From the NCBI GenBank assembly GCA_001464055.1, contig LNET01000130.1, forward strand, positions 1-61,235: a stretch of 61,235 nt of DNA, given 5' to 3'. Positions 35,119 to 44,634 of the stretch are shown here, piece by piece; position 1 is the stretch's first letter, and every line of letters begins with the position of its first letter. Under the pieces are notes generated by a model. The model did no database searches, had not been told where the DNA came from, and saw nothing but the letters and a program-made list of their open reading frames with translations. The translations under genes and the position numbers were made by a program. This stretch comes from Burkholderiales bacterium Ga0077543. GTDB lineage: Bacteria; Pseudomonadota; Gammaproteobacteria; Burkholderiales; Burkholderiaceae_C.

Positions 35119-36309
35119 TCAGGGCGCCGTTGCCGGCAGCGCCATCAGCGCGTCGCGCCAGTGCGCCACGCCCACACCCTGCAGCCGTTGCAGGCCCGGC
35201 GCGCCGCACACCAGCAGGGGCTCCACCAGGCGCTCCGTGGCGGCATGGCGCCCAAACATGGTCAGCCCGCGCAGCCAGTCGGGCTGGAAGGTCGCGCCGC
35301 TCTTGAACTCCACCGGCTGCAGGTGGCCGCCCCTGTCGATGAGCAGATCGACCTCGTTGCCGATGTTGTCGCGCCAGAAGAAGGCCGACGCCGCGGCCCC
35401 GGTGTGGCGCAGGTGCTTGGTGAAGTCGGCAATGCAGAGGTTCTCGAACAGCGCACCGCGCATCGGGTGGCTGTTCATCGCGGCCGCGTCGGTGATGCCG
35501 AGCAGCCATGCGGCCAGCCCGGTGTCGTGGAAGTAGAGCTTGGGCGTCTTCACCAGGCGCTTGCCGAAGTTCTTGTGATGCGGCGGCAGGCGGAAGGCCA
35601 CGTAGGTGGCCTCGAGCACGGCGAGCCAATCGCGGGCAGTGGTCTGGGCCACGCCGAGATCGGCCGCGACGGCGTTCAGGTTCAGCAGCTGTCCGCAGCG
35701 CGCAGCCATCATGCGCATGAAACGCTGGAAGGCCAGCAGGTCGTTGACCCGGGTGACCTGCCGTACGTCGCGCTCGAGGTAACTGGCCACGTAGCTGGCG
35801 TGCCAGTCGGCCGCCTTGACCTCGGTGCTGTAGATGGCGGGATAGCCGCCCCGCACCAGCAGCTCGTCCAGGGACAGGCGCTGAAAGGCCGCACCGCCTT
35901 CGCGGTAGGACAAGGGCATCAGCTCCAGAAAGCCTGCGCGGCCGGCCAGGCTCTGGCTGACGGCAGCGGACAACAGGAGGTTCTGCGAACCCGTGACGAC
36001 GAAGCGCCCGGGCCGGCGGTCGGCATCGACGGCGGTCTGCAGATAGGACAGCAGTTCCGGCACCCGTTGCGCTTCGTCGAGCACCAGCCCGGTAGCGGCA
36101 TGGGCCGCCAGGAACCCGCGCGGGTCGGCCGCAACGCGCAGGCGTGTATCCGGGTCTTCCAGCGAGACGTAGGCATGTCCCGGCAGGGTGCCCTGCGCCA
36201 GGGTGGTCTTGCCCGACTGCCGCGGCCCCGTCAGCACCACGACCGGAAAGCCACGCGCCAGGCGCAGCAGCCGCTGCGAGGCATGGCGCTCGAAAACGGG
36301 TCGAAGCAT
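35119..36309 (-). CDS. AAA ATPase with DUF4143 domain
   Basis: 396 residues. Walker A is LTGPRQSGKTTL and Walker B LVLDEAQRVPEL. The C-terminal DUF4143 part includes NEVDLLID and, 7 residues on, PVEFKSG, a pattern resembling PD-(D/E)XK nuclease cores, though activity is not shown for the family. Such genes occur as accessory, often singly transferred, loci. A 13-bp inverted repeat with one mismatch starts two bases before the ATG and overlaps a TACAAT -10-like hexamer (see 36312-36344), suggesting autoregulation. It sits between psuG and prfC with no functional link. Confidence 0.9.
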   Translation of the reverse strand: MLRPVFERHASQRLLRLARGFPVVVLTGPRQSGKTTLAQGTLPGHAYVSLEDPDTRLRVAADPRGFLAAHAATGLVLDEAQRVPELLSYLQTAVDADRRPGRFVVTGSQNLLLSAAVSQSLAGRAGFLELMPLSYREGGAAFQRLSLDELLVRGGYPAIYSTEVKAADWHASYVASYLERDVRQVTRVNDLLAFQRFMRMMAARCGQLLNLNAVAADLGVAQTTARDWLAVLEATYVAFRLPPHHKNFGKRLVKTPKLYFHDTGLAAWLLGITDAAAMNSHPMRGALFENLCIADFTKHLRHTGAAASAFFWRDNIGNEVDLLIDRGGHLQPVEFKSGATFQPDWLRGLTMFGRHAATERLVEPLLVCGAPGLQRLQGVGVAHWRDALMALPATAP

Positions 36310-36311
36310 TC

Positions 36312-36344
36312 TTACAGTTTCAGCGTCGAAGGCTGAAATTGTAA
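36312..36344. promoter_or_regulatory. Palindrome overlapping -10 and start of the DUF4143 ATPase gene
   Basis: TTACAGTTTCAGC (36312-36324) and GCTGAAATTGTAA (36332-36344) are inverted repeats with one mismatch and a 7-base spacer GTCGAAG. On the minus strand the distal arm contains TACAAT (36338-36343), a good -10. It could be an operator, a hairpin masking the ATG, or the prfC terminator, and these roles are not exclusive. Confidence 0.6.
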
Positions 36345-36356
36345 AGCGGAAGAACT

Positions 36357-38006
36357 TCAGCCCTCCAGCTGCTTCTGGAACACCAGCCCCGCGTGCTCGC
36401 GCAGCGCATGGAAACGGATCTTCGGCCAGTTGTCCTGCATCGCGCGCAGCTCACCGGCGTATTCCAGCAGCACGCAGGGTGCGTCGACAGCGTCCATGGC
36501 GACGCGGTGGCTGTTGCCGTCGATGAAGCGCTTGAGCTCGCGTTCGTCCGCCGCTGCACCTTCGCCCGTCTCGGCCGTCACCCAGCGCGCCACGTTGTAG
36601 CGCGCCGGCATGATGCGCGCCTTGCAGCCGTATTCGTGTTCCAGGCGGTGGGCCACCACCTCGAACTGCAGCTGCCCCACTGCACCCAGCAGCAACACGC
36701 TGCCGGCCACCGGGCGGAAGACCTGGATCGCGCCTTCCTCGCCCAGCTGCGTGAGGCCGGCGCGCAGCTGCTTGGTGCGCAGCGGGTCGGCCACTTCCAC
36801 GCTGCGGAACATCTCGGGCGCGAAGAACGGCAGGCCGGTGAACTGCAGGCTCTCGCCTTCGCTGAGCGTGTCGCCCAGCTGCAGCACACCATGGTTCGGA
36901 ATGCCGATGATGTCCCCGGCAAAAGCTTCCTCCAGCAATTCGCGGCGCTGGCTCATGAAGGTGACCACGGTGTTCGGCCGCAGCTCCTTGCCGCTGCGCG
37001 ATACCTTCAGCCGCATGCCACGCTCGAAGCGGCCGCTGGCCACGCGCAGGAAGGCGATGCGGTCGCGGTGCGCCGGGTCCATGTTGGCCTGGATCTTGAA
37101 CACCACGCCGCTGAACTTGCCTTCCTCAGGGTGCACCACGCGCTGGATGGCGCTGCGGTCGCCGGGCGGCGGCGCCAGGTCCACCAGCGCGTCCAGCACC
37201 TCGCGCACGCCGAAGTTGTTCACCGCGCTGCCGAAGAACATCGGCGTCTGCTTACCCGCCAGGAAGGCTGTCTTGTCGAAGGGCGGCGCGGCTTCCGTCA
37301 GCAGCTCGATCTCGCCTTCGGCCTGGGTGTACTGCATGCCGAAACGTTCGGCATAGGCCGGGTTGTGCAGGCCGCTCAGGATCTCGTCTTCGGCCCCCTT
37401 GCGGTCTTCACCCGGGCTGAACACGCGCATCTGCTCTTCGCGCAGATCCATCACGCCGTGGAAGGCCTTGCCCATGCCCACGGGCCAGGTGAAGGGCACC
37501 ACCTCCATGCCGAGTTCGCGCTCGATCTCCTCCATCAGCGCCAGCGGGTCCTTGACCTCGCGGTCCATCTTGTTGACGAAGGTCAGGATGGGGGTGTTGC
37601 GCGCCCGGCACACCTGCAGCAGGCGGCGGGTCTGCGGTTCCACGCCGTTGGCCGCGTCGATGACCATCAGCGCTGCGTCCACCGCGGTCAGCACACGGTA
37701 GGTGTCTTCGCTGAAGTCCTGGTGGCCGGGGGTGTCGAGCAGGTTGATGACGCAGTCGCGGTATTCCATCTGCATCACGCTGGAAGCCACCGAGATGCCG
37801 CGCTGCTTCTCGATCTCCATCCAGTCGCTGGTGGCGTGGCGCGTGGCCTTGCGCGCCTTCACGCTGCCGGCGATCTGGATCGCGCCGGAAAACAGCAGCA
37901 GCTTCTCGGTCAGCGTGGTCTTGCCGGCGTCGGGGTGGCTGATGATGGCGAAGGTGCGGCGGCGCGCCACCTCGTGGGTGATGCGTTCTGGAACTGCGGC
38001 AGGCAT
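36357..38006 (-). CDS. prfC: Peptide chain release factor 3
   Basis: 549 residues, slightly longer than E. coli RF3. GTPase motifs are SHPDAGKTTLTEKLL (G1), GISVASS (G2), DTPGHQDFSEDTY (G3) and NKMD (G4). It recycles RF1/RF2 from the ribosome after termination. It is transcribed leftward, ending 12 bases before the palindrome of the ATPase gene. The ATG at 38006 is 88 bases from the lipoprotein stop. Confidence 0.97.
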   Translation of the reverse strand: MPAAVPERITHEVARRRTFAIISHPDAGKTTLTEKLLLFSGAIQIAGSVKARKATRHATSDWMEIEKQRGISVASSVMQMEYRDCVINLLDTPGHQDFSEDTYRVLTAVDAALMVIDAANGVEPQTRRLLQVCRARNTPILTFVNKMDREVKDPLALMEEIERELGMEVVPFTWPVGMGKAFHGVMDLREEQMRVFSPGEDRKGAEDEILSGLHNPAYAERFGMQYTQAEGEIELLTEAAPPFDKTAFLAGKQTPMFFGSAVNNFGVREVLDALVDLAPPPGDRSAIQRVVHPEEGKFSGVVFKIQANMDPAHRDRIAFLRVASGRFERGMRLKVSRSGKELRPNTVVTFMSQRRELLEEAFAGDIIGIPNHGVLQLGDTLSEGESLQFTGLPFFAPEMFRSVEVADPLRTKQLRAGLTQLGEEGAIQVFRPVAGSVLLLGAVGQLQFEVVAHRLEHEYGCKARIMPARYNVARWVTAETGEGAAADERELKRFIDGNSHRVAMDAVDAPCVLLEYAGELRAMQDNWPKIRFHALREHAGLVFQKQLEG

Positions 38007-38061
38007 GGGAGGTCAGCGCGGGCTAAACCGATGATTATCCGGCGCAGTGCACCCAGCGCGT

Positions 38062-38087
38062 GCGGTGGCGGCGGCCAGCGCCACCGC
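38062..38087 (-). terminator. Candidate terminator after the 38094 lipoprotein gene
   Basis: GCGGTGGCG (38062-38070) and CGCCACCGC (38079-38087) form a perfect 9-bp stem with an 8-base loop, just past the lipoprotein stop in its direction of transcription. No T-run. Confidence 0.4.
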
Positions 38088-38093
38088 CGAGCG

Positions 38094-39290
38094 TCACAAG
38101 GGTGCGCCGTTCAGCGTGCCCGACACGAGTTCGATCACCGAAGTCCGCGTGGTCGTGCCGAAGGTGTCGGCTTCTTCGATCCGCGCCGGCACACCCTTGC
38201 CGTCAATGAACCAGAAGCTGGCGGCACCGGTGTCGCCCGACGTGGCCCGCTGGGTGTATTTGCAGGTGGCGTAGGTCCTGCCGCGAACGGTGATGCTCTC
38301 GCGCCCAACGAAGGTGTAGGACGACACGCTGTTGTCAACGCCGACGCTGGGCGGCCCGACAGGCAGGGTCAGGCTGGTGGTCGAGTTGCTGCTCTTGTTG
38401 ATGGTCTGCGACGGCTGGATCGAGAACTCGACGTTGACACTCGGCGGCGTGTAGACGGTGCGGCTCTGCAGCGAACCCAGTCCGGCCAGGCTCACGTTCG
38501 CCTCCGCGCCAACGATGCGGATGAAACCCGCGCCTGCATCCTGCAGGAACGAACGCGACTCCAGCGACATGGAAATCAGCTGACCGGTTTCGGGGTCGAC
38601 CTGCGAGCCGCTGATGAGCTCACGCGTTCGAACCACGGCCTGTCCTTCGAAGCTGGCCGGCCCTTCGACCAGGCTGTCGACGGTGTATTGGCCCGAGGAG
38701 CCGCTGATCGAGATGGCATAGGTCGCGAGCAGCCGCGAACCGCTGGCCAGCGCCTGCGCCGCCGGCAAGGTGCAGCCGTTCAGCGCGCCTGCCGGGGTGT
38801 TGGTGCCTGGCGTGCAACTGGCTGGGTTCACCGCGCACTGCTCGGCCTGCACTTGGGCCGACCAGAAGCCGATGCTTTCGAACTGCTGCAGTCCATTGTT
38901 GGTGAAGTCACCCAGGCCGAACACCCGGCCGTCGGGCGTGATGCCCAGGTAGCGGATGCCCCAGCTGCCGGGATAGGCCCGCGCGTTGTAGGTCACGCCA
39001 TCGACCACCACCGAAGGAAAGCGCACCCCGACGGCCTTCGGGAAGAGTTCGGGGAACTTGAACTCGGCCCAGTCGATGACCATGTCGCCCGTGACCGGGG
39101 CGGTGTTCATGTGCGCGAACTCCGGGGGCGGCAGGGGCCCCGCCAGCGCGCGCATCTGTGTGGCGAACTGGACGGCGCCGGCCTCGGCAGGGCTGTCGGC
39201 CCCACCCCCGCAGGACGCGACGGCCAGGGCTGCCACCAGGGCGGCAACGATCTTCAGCGGACGGGGCAGCAGGGCACGGTTCTTGGGCAT
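38094..39290 (-). CDS. Hypothetical lipoprotein
   Basis: 398 residues. The signal peptide ends in a lipobox AVASC (Cys27) followed by GGGADSPAEAG. The mature part contains WAEFKFPELFPKAVG and YNARAYPGSWGIRYLGITPDG, a motif of Burkholderiales envelope lipoproteins of unknown role. The C-terminal half is predicted mostly beta with Ser/Thr-rich stretches. It is not similar to any characterised family I recognise. It precedes prfC on the same strand. Confidence 0.8.
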   Translation of the reverse strand: MPKNRALLPRPLKIVAALVAALAVASCGGGADSPAEAGAVQFATQMRALAGPLPPPEFAHMNTAPVTGDMVIDWAEFKFPELFPKAVGVRFPSVVVDGVTYNARAYPGSWGIRYLGITPDGRVFGLGDFTNNGLQQFESIGFWSAQVQAEQCAVNPASCTPGTNTPAGALNGCTLPAAQALASGSRLLATYAISISGSSGQYTVDSLVEGPASFEGQAVVRTRELISGSQVDPETGQLISMSLESRSFLQDAGAGFIRIVGAEANVSLAGLGSLQSRTVYTPPSVNVEFSIQPSQTINKSSNSTTSLTLPVGPPSVGVDNSVSSYTFVGRESITVRGRTYATCKYTQRATSGDTGAASFWFIDGKGVPARIEEADTFGTTTRTSVIELVSGTLNGAPL

Positions 39291-39419
39291 GGGGTTCTCC
39301 TGTGACTTGCCGCGTTGGCGGACAACTTGAACCCCTTATCTTGGCCCGGTTTGCCCGATCCGTCCAGCACGGCCAGGCCCCTCAGGCTAGGGCTGTCCCC
39401 GCTGCCGGACTGGCCGGCT

Positions 39420-39926
39420 TCAGTCCTCCAGCAGCGACCGCAGCATCCAGGCCGTCTGTTCGTGCACCGTGAGGCGCTGCGTCAGCAGGTCGGCCGTGGG
39501 TTCGTCGCCGGCCTTGTCGGCCAGCGGGAAGACGCTGCGCGCGGTGCGCGCCACGGCTTCGTGCCCTTCCTTCAGGATGCGCACCATTTCCAGCGCCTGC
39601 GGGGGCGTGGCCGGGGCGTCCTTGATCGAGGCCAGCGCGCCGTAGGCGGCATAGCTGCCCGGGGCCGGGTGGCCCAGGCTGCGAATCCGCTCGGCCACCG
39701 GGTCCACCGCATTCCACAGTTCGGTGTACTGGGTCATGAACATCGCATGCAGCGTGTTGAACATCGGCCCGGTCACGTTCCAGTGGAAATTGTGGGTCGT
39801 CAGATACAAGGTGTAGGTGTCGGCCAGCAGGTGGCTCAGGCCGCCGGCAATCGCCGCACGGTCCTTGTCGCTGATGCCGATGTTCACGCCCTGGCTGCCG
39901 CCGGGGGTCTTCTTTGTCTTGGCCAT
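39420..39926 (-). CDS. dps: Dps family ferritin-like DNA-protection protein
   Basis: 168 residues. THNFHWNVTGPMF and LWNAVDPVAERIRSLG carry the ferroxidase ligands typical of Dps (His, Asp, Glu across the dimer). The N terminus is Lys-rich (MAKTKKTPGGS), consistent with DNA binding. It stores iron and protects DNA in stationary phase or oxidative stress. oxyR lies directly upstream on the same strand, 69 bases away, so peroxide control is likely. A GGAG Shine-Dalgarno precedes the ATG. Confidence 0.96.
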   Translation of the reverse strand: MAKTKKTPGGSQGVNIGISDKDRAAIAGGLSHLLADTYTLYLTTHNFHWNVTGPMFNTLHAMFMTQYTELWNAVDPVAERIRSLGHPAPGSYAAYGALASIKDAPATPPQALEMVRILKEGHEAVARTARSVFPLADKAGDEPTADLLTQRLTVHEQTAWMLRSLLED

Positions 39927-39995
39927 GGAGTGCTCCGGTGCGCGATGTGGAATTCCGGCACTCTATCGGACCCGGCGCCAGGCCGGCCAAGGCGG

Positions 39996-40931
39996 TCAAT
40001 CGGTCAGCCGCTTCACGCCTGGCAAGGCGCAGGCGTAAATGCAGTTGCGCAATGCCGCGATGGCCTCGTAGCGCGTGAAGGTGTGGCGCCAGGCCAGCAC
40101 GACGCGGCGCATGGGCACGGGTTCAGTGAACGGCACGTAGGCCACATGGGTCTGCGCTTCGGCAGGCACGCTCAGTTGCGGCACCACGGTCACGCCCATG
40201 CCCGAGGCGACCATGTACTTGATGGTCTCCAGGCTGCTGCCCTCGAAGCTCTTGCGGATGCCGTCGCGGTCGTTCGGGTTCGTGCTGGCGAAGCGGGCGT
40301 ACTCGGGGCAGACCTCGAGCACGTGGTCGCGGAAGCAGTGGCCGGTGCCCAGCAGCAGCATCGTCTCGCTTTTCAGTTCCTCGGCGCTGATGCTGTCTCG
40401 GCGCGCAAACGGGTGGCTGGAAGGCACCGCGGCCTGGAAGGGCTCGTCATACAGGGGGGCCACGGCCAGGCCGGTCTCGGGGAAGGGCTCGGCCATGATC
40501 GCCGCGTCCAGTTCACCGGTGCGCAGCATTTCCAGCAGCTTGGCGGTGAAGTTCTCCTGCAGCATCAGCGGCATCTGCGGCACGCGGGCGATGGCCTGGC
40601 GCACCAGGTCGGGCAGCAGGTAAGGGCCGATGGTGTAGATGATGCCCAGGCGCAAGGGGCCCGAGACCGGGTCCTTGCCACGCTTGGCAATTTCCTTGAT
40701 GGCGGCGGCCTGCTCGATGACCTGCTGCGCCTGGCGCACGATCTCGTCGCCCAGCGGCGTGACGGTCACTTCGCTGGCGCCGCGCTCGAACAGCTTGACG
40801 TCGAGTTCCTCTTCCAGCTTCTTGATGGCCACGCTGAGCGTGGGCTGGCTCACGAAGCAGGCTTCGGCGGCGCGCCCGAAATGGCGCTCGCGCGCCACGG
40901 CCACGATGTACTTGAGTTCCGTCAGCGTCAT
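39996..40931 (-). CDS. oxyR: Peroxide-sensing LysR-type regulator OxyR
   Basis: 311 residues. The helix-turn-helix lies in MTLTELKYIVAVARERHFGR with SQPTLSVAIKKLEEEL. The redox cysteines fall at exactly 199 and 208 (GTGHCFRDHVLEVCPE), the same numbers as in E. coli OxyR. On oxidation by peroxide it activates defence genes, probably including dps next door. The start at 40931 fits the LysR family, and upstream in-frame codons do not. It lacks a Shine-Dalgarno and has a -10-like CACAAT 6 bases upstream, consistent with a leaderless mRNA. Confidence 0.96.
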   Translation of the reverse strand: MTLTELKYIVAVARERHFGRAAEACFVSQPTLSVAIKKLEEELDVKLFERGASEVTVTPLGDEIVRQAQQVIEQAAAIKEIAKRGKDPVSGPLRLGIIYTIGPYLLPDLVRQAIARVPQMPLMLQENFTAKLLEMLRTGELDAAIMAEPFPETGLAVAPLYDEPFQAAVPSSHPFARRDSISAEELKSETMLLLGTGHCFRDHVLEVCPEYARFASTNPNDRDGIRKSFEGSSLETIKYMVASGMGVTVVPQLSVPAEAQTHVAYVPFTEPVPMRRVVLAWRHTFTRYEAIAALRNCIYACALPGVKRLTD

Positions 40932-40937
40932 GGCCGC

Positions 40938-40965
40938 ATTGTGCGGAAGTTGAAAGTGGCCACAA
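40938..40965 (-). promoter_or_regulatory. Candidate oxyR promoter
   Basis: Minus-strand TTGTGG (-35, 40960-40965), 16-base spacer, CACAAT (-10, 40938-40943), then six bases to the ATG. The -35 matches consensus at four positions. Confidence 0.45.
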
Positions 40966-41149
40966 AAGCGGGCCCGCTGGCGAGCATCCTCGGGAGCGAA
41001 GGACGCACTGGCTGGCCTCGGCCAGACCAACCCCTCGTTCATGGGGTGCCGGGGAGCAATCCCGCCAGGCCCATGCAATGGGATGGGCCAAACACCCCTG
41101 TATGCGATTCGAATGCAGTGCTTCGCTGATGAGAGATCCCTCTGCCGCC

Positions 41150-41368
41150 ATGACACCCGCCCCGGTCCCCGCCGTCCCGCAAGCCGCCCCACAGGCTGGC
41201 CTCATCGTGGCTGCGCCCGAGACCGACGGCTACATGATCTCCACGCTGGAACTGTCGGCCGGACTCGACGTCATGCCCCTGGCCCTGTCTACGCTGTGCA
41301 ACGACACCCTGAGCGAACTGCTGCGACTGCGAGGCCACTGGGCCGGGGCCAGCCACGCGCACGGCTGA
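41150..41368 (+). CDS. Small hypothetical protein
   Basis: 72 residues from ATG at 41150, with alternatives at 41129 and 41102. The sequence has an Ala/Pro-rich start and a helical C-terminal half (LALSTLCNDTLSELLRLRG). No family recognised, no signal peptide and no Shine-Dalgarno. It lies alone between the oxyR start and the recG stop. Codon use resembles that of neighbouring genes, so it may be real, but it could be chance in a GC-rich spacer. Confidence 0.4.
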   Translation: MTPAPVPAVPQAAPQAGLIVAAPETDGYMISTLELSAGLDVMPLALSTLCNDTLSELLRLRGHWAGASHAHG

Positions 41369-41397
41369 AGCCCGGCGCGCTGCAGGAGCCGCGGGCT
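41369..41397. terminator. Candidate hairpin between small ORF and recG
   Basis: AGCCCG/CGGGCT with an inner GGC/GCC pairing, between convergent stops at 41368 and 41403. No T-run. Confidence 0.35.
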
Positions 41398-41402
41398 CGG
41401 GC

Positions 41403-43511
41403 TCAGGCTTTCAGGTAGTCGCTCTTGCTGCCCAGCCAGCGGGCGACATGCTGCGATGCAGCCTGGGGGTGCTCGCGCAGCAGCCGCGGCGCCAGCGCGC
41501 GGGCCTGCTGCAGCAAGACGCTGTCTTCGTTCAGGTCGGCAAACCGCAGCAAGGCGTCGCCGCTCTGGCGGGCGCCCATGAATTCGCCAGGGCCGCGGAT
41601 GTCCAGGTCGCGCCGGGCAATCTCGAAGCCGTCGTTCGTCTCGGCCATGGCTTTCAGCCTGGCCTTGCCGGTGGCCGACAGCGGCGTCGTGTACAGCAGC
41701 ACGCAGGCGCTGGCAGCGGCACCGCGGCCCACGCGGCCGCGCAGCTGGTGCAGCTGGGCCAGGCCGAAACGCTCGGCGTGCTCGATGACCATCAGGCTGG
41801 CGTTGGGCACGTCCACGCCCACTTCGATGACCGTGGTGGCCACCAGCACCTGCAGCTGGCCACCGCTGAACTGCGCCATCACCGCCGCCTTCTCGGCCGC
41901 CTTCATGCGGCCGTGCAACAGGCCCACCTGCACGCCCGGGCCGAGCGCAGCAGCCAGTTCGGCGTGCGTGGCGGTCGCGTTCTGCAGGTCCAGGTGTTCA
42001 CTTTCCTCGACCAGCGGGCACACCCAGTAGACCTGGCGCCGCGGCTGCACCGGCGCGGTCACCTCCTGGCGGATGCGCGCCACCACGTCGGCGCGGCGGC
42101 CGTCGGCAAACAGCTTGGTGACGATGGGGGTGCGGCCGGGCGGCAGTTCGTCGATGGTGCTGACGTCCAGGTCGGCGTAGTAGCTCATCGCCAGCGTGCG
42201 CGGAATGGGCGTGGCGCTCATCATCAACAGATGCGGTTCGAGCCGCTGCTCGTCGAGCTTGGCGCGCAGCGCCAGGCGCTGCGCCACGCCGAAACGGTGC
42301 TGTTCGTCGACGATGGCCAGGCCCAGCCGCGCGAAAACCACGTCGTCCTGGATCACCGCATGCGTGCCCACCACCAGCTGCGCCTCGCCCGAAGCCACCC
42401 TGGCGACCATCGCCTGGCGTGCCTTGCCCTTGCGGCTGCCCATCAGCCAGGCGATGCCCACGCCCAACGGCTCCAGCCAGCCGATGAGCTTGCGGAAATG
42501 CTGTTCGGCCAGGATCTCAGTGGGGGCCATCAGCGCACATTGCCAGCCGGCATCCATCGCGGTGGTGGCCGCCAGCGCCGCGACCACGGTCTTGCCCGAG
42601 CCCACGTCACCCTGCAGCAGCCGGTGCATCGGACGCGGGTGCGCCAGGTCGGCGTCGATCTCGGCCACCACGCGCTGCTGCGCGGCGGTCAGCAAGAAGG
42701 GCAGGGCCGCGTGAAAGCTCTCCCGCAGTCCGCCGACGCAGGGCATCATCGCCGGCGCCCGCAGCAGCGCGCGGGCCGCCTGGGCCTGGGCCTGCGAGAG
42801 CTGCTGCGCCAGCAGCTCGTCGAACTTCAGTCGTTGCCAGGCCGGGTGGCTGTGGTCTTCCAGTGTTTCCAGCGGCGTGCCGGCGGCGGGCTGATGCAGG
42901 GCCAGCAAGGCTTCGCGCAGCGGCGGCAGGCCGGCGGGCACGGTGCCTTCTGGCAGCAACTCGCCCAGGTGCGCGCGCGCCAGACCTGAAGCCACGGCCT
43001 TTCGAAGGTAGGCCTGCGGCAGCTGGGCGCTGGCGGGGTAGACGGGGGTCAGCGCCTGCGGCAGCGGGGCGTCGGGCGCCACCGCCTTGAACACCGGATG
43101 CACCATTTCGCGGCCGAAAAATCCAACGCGCACCTCGCCGCGGGCGCGGATCACGGCGCCCACGGCCAAAGTCTTCTGGTTCGAGGGGTAGAAGTGCAGC
43201 AGCCGAAGCGTCAGTTCACCGCCGCTGCCGTCGTCCAGCACCACCAGCAGCTGGCGCCGGCTGCGCGTTTCCACCCGCGCTTCGCGCACCGTGCCCTGCA
43301 CCTGGGCCACGCTGCCGTCGCGCAGGCCGGAGATCGGGGCGATGCGGGTCTCGTCCTCGTAGCGCAGCGGCAGGTGCAGCGCCAGGTCGATGTCGCGCAC
43401 CAGCCCGAGCTTGCGCAAGGCTCGCTGCGGCGCCGACAAGGCCGGTTGCGGCGCGACAGGCGGCGCGGAGACGGGCGGCACGGACACGGCCTGCGGGGAA
43501 TTGGTGGGCAT
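41403..43511 (-). CDS. recG: ATP-dependent DNA helicase RecG
   Basis: 702 residues from the ATG at 43511. The N-terminal wedge/OB region precedes the helicase core with LLQGDVGSGKTVVAALAA (Walker A), IVDEQHRFG (motif II), LMMSATPIPRTLAMS and QLHQLRGRVGRGA. It reverses replication forks and branch-migrates recombination intermediates. A Pro/Ala/Val-rich 40-residue N-terminal extension precedes the conserved LRKLGLVRDIDLALHLPLRYEDE. It is divergent from queA, with 35 bases between starts. Confidence 0.96.
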   Translation of the reverse strand: MPTNSPQAVSVPPVSAPPVAPQPALSAPQRALRKLGLVRDIDLALHLPLRYEDETRIAPISGLRDGSVAQVQGTVREARVETRSRRQLLVVLDDGSGGELTLRLLHFYPSNQKTLAVGAVIRARGEVRVGFFGREMVHPVFKAVAPDAPLPQALTPVYPASAQLPQAYLRKAVASGLARAHLGELLPEGTVPAGLPPLREALLALHQPAAGTPLETLEDHSHPAWQRLKFDELLAQQLSQAQAQAARALLRAPAMMPCVGGLRESFHAALPFLLTAAQQRVVAEIDADLAHPRPMHRLLQGDVGSGKTVVAALAATTAMDAGWQCALMAPTEILAEQHFRKLIGWLEPLGVGIAWLMGSRKGKARQAMVARVASGEAQLVVGTHAVIQDDVVFARLGLAIVDEQHRFGVAQRLALRAKLDEQRLEPHLLMMSATPIPRTLAMSYYADLDVSTIDELPPGRTPIVTKLFADGRRADVVARIRQEVTAPVQPRRQVYWVCPLVEESEHLDLQNATATHAELAAALGPGVQVGLLHGRMKAAEKAAVMAQFSGGQLQVLVATTVIEVGVDVPNASLMVIEHAERFGLAQLHQLRGRVGRGAAASACVLLYTTPLSATGKARLKAMAETNDGFEIARRDLDIRGPGEFMGARQSGDALLRFADLNEDSVLLQQARALAPRLLREHPQAASQHVARWLGSKSDYLKA

Positions 43512-43546
43512 GGAACAATTTTGGGGCCCTTGGCTCAGACCTTCCC

Positions 43547-44634
43547 ATGCCCCACCCCCATACCCTGGCCGACTTCGACTTCGCCCTGCCCCCAGAGCTG
43601 ATCGCACAGCACCCGGCTGCAGAGCGCAGTGCATCGCGGCTGCTGGACGGCACGGGTAGCACGCCGGTCGACCGCGGCTTCCGCGACCTGCCCGGCCTGC
43701 TGCGCCGCGGCGACCTGCTGGTCTTCAACGACACCCGTGTCATCAAGGCCCGGCTGCTTGGCGAAAAGCCCACCGGCGGCTCGGTCGAAGCCCTGGTCGA
43801 ACGGGTGCTGCCCGGCCACGAGGTCTGGGCACACCTGCGTGCCAGCAAGTCGCCCAGGCCCGGCACGGTGGTGCGCTTCGCCGACGCCTTCGACGCCGAG
43901 GTGCTGGGCCGCACCGGTCCGGAAGACGCCCTGTTCCACCTGCGCTTCCCGGCCGACCCGCTGGAACTGCTGGCGCGCCACGGCCATGTGCCCCTGCCGC
44001 CCTACATCACCCACGATGACACCGCCAACGACGAAGCCCGCTACCAGACCGTGTTCGCGCGCCGTCCTGGCGCCGTGGCCGCGCCCACCGCAGCACTGCA
44101 CTTCGACGAAAAGGTGCTGGCCGCATTGGCCGCACGCGGCGTGGGCACTGCGGCCATCACGCTGCACGTGGGCGCGGGCACCTTCCAGCCGGTGCGCGTG
44201 GACAACATCGCCGAACACCGGATGCACAGCGAATGGTTCGAAGTGGGCGCCGACACCGTGGCCGCCATCGCCGCCACGCGCGCCGCCGGCGGGCGGGTGG
44301 TGGCGGTGGGCACGACGACCCTGCGCGCACTGGAATCGGCAGCACGCGAAGCCGCAAGCAACGGCCAGGCGCTGGCGCCCTACACCGGCGACACCGACAT
44401 CTTCATCACCCCCGGCTTCGACTTCCGCGTCGTCGACCTGATGGTGACGAACTTCCACCTGCCCAGGAGCACGCTGATGATGCTCGTCAGCGCGTTCAGC
44501 GGCCATGCCCACGTGATGGCGCTGTACCGGCACGCGGTGGAAACACGTTACCGCTTCTTCAGCTACGGCGACGCGATGCTGCTCGAGCGCGTTGCCGCGA
44601 AAGACATTGCCGCGCACCCGCCGACAATGGGTGC

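Noticed and set aside
36393..39305. A 970-codon plus-strand frame across prfC and the lipoprotein gene.
   Set aside because: Antisense shadow with no recognisable domain. The minus-strand genes have complete family signatures.
41068..41089. A GGCCCAT/ATGGGCC hairpin upstream of the small hypothetical gene.
   Set aside because: Only 7 bp with an 8-base loop in a GC-rich spacer, no T-run, no link to a promoter.
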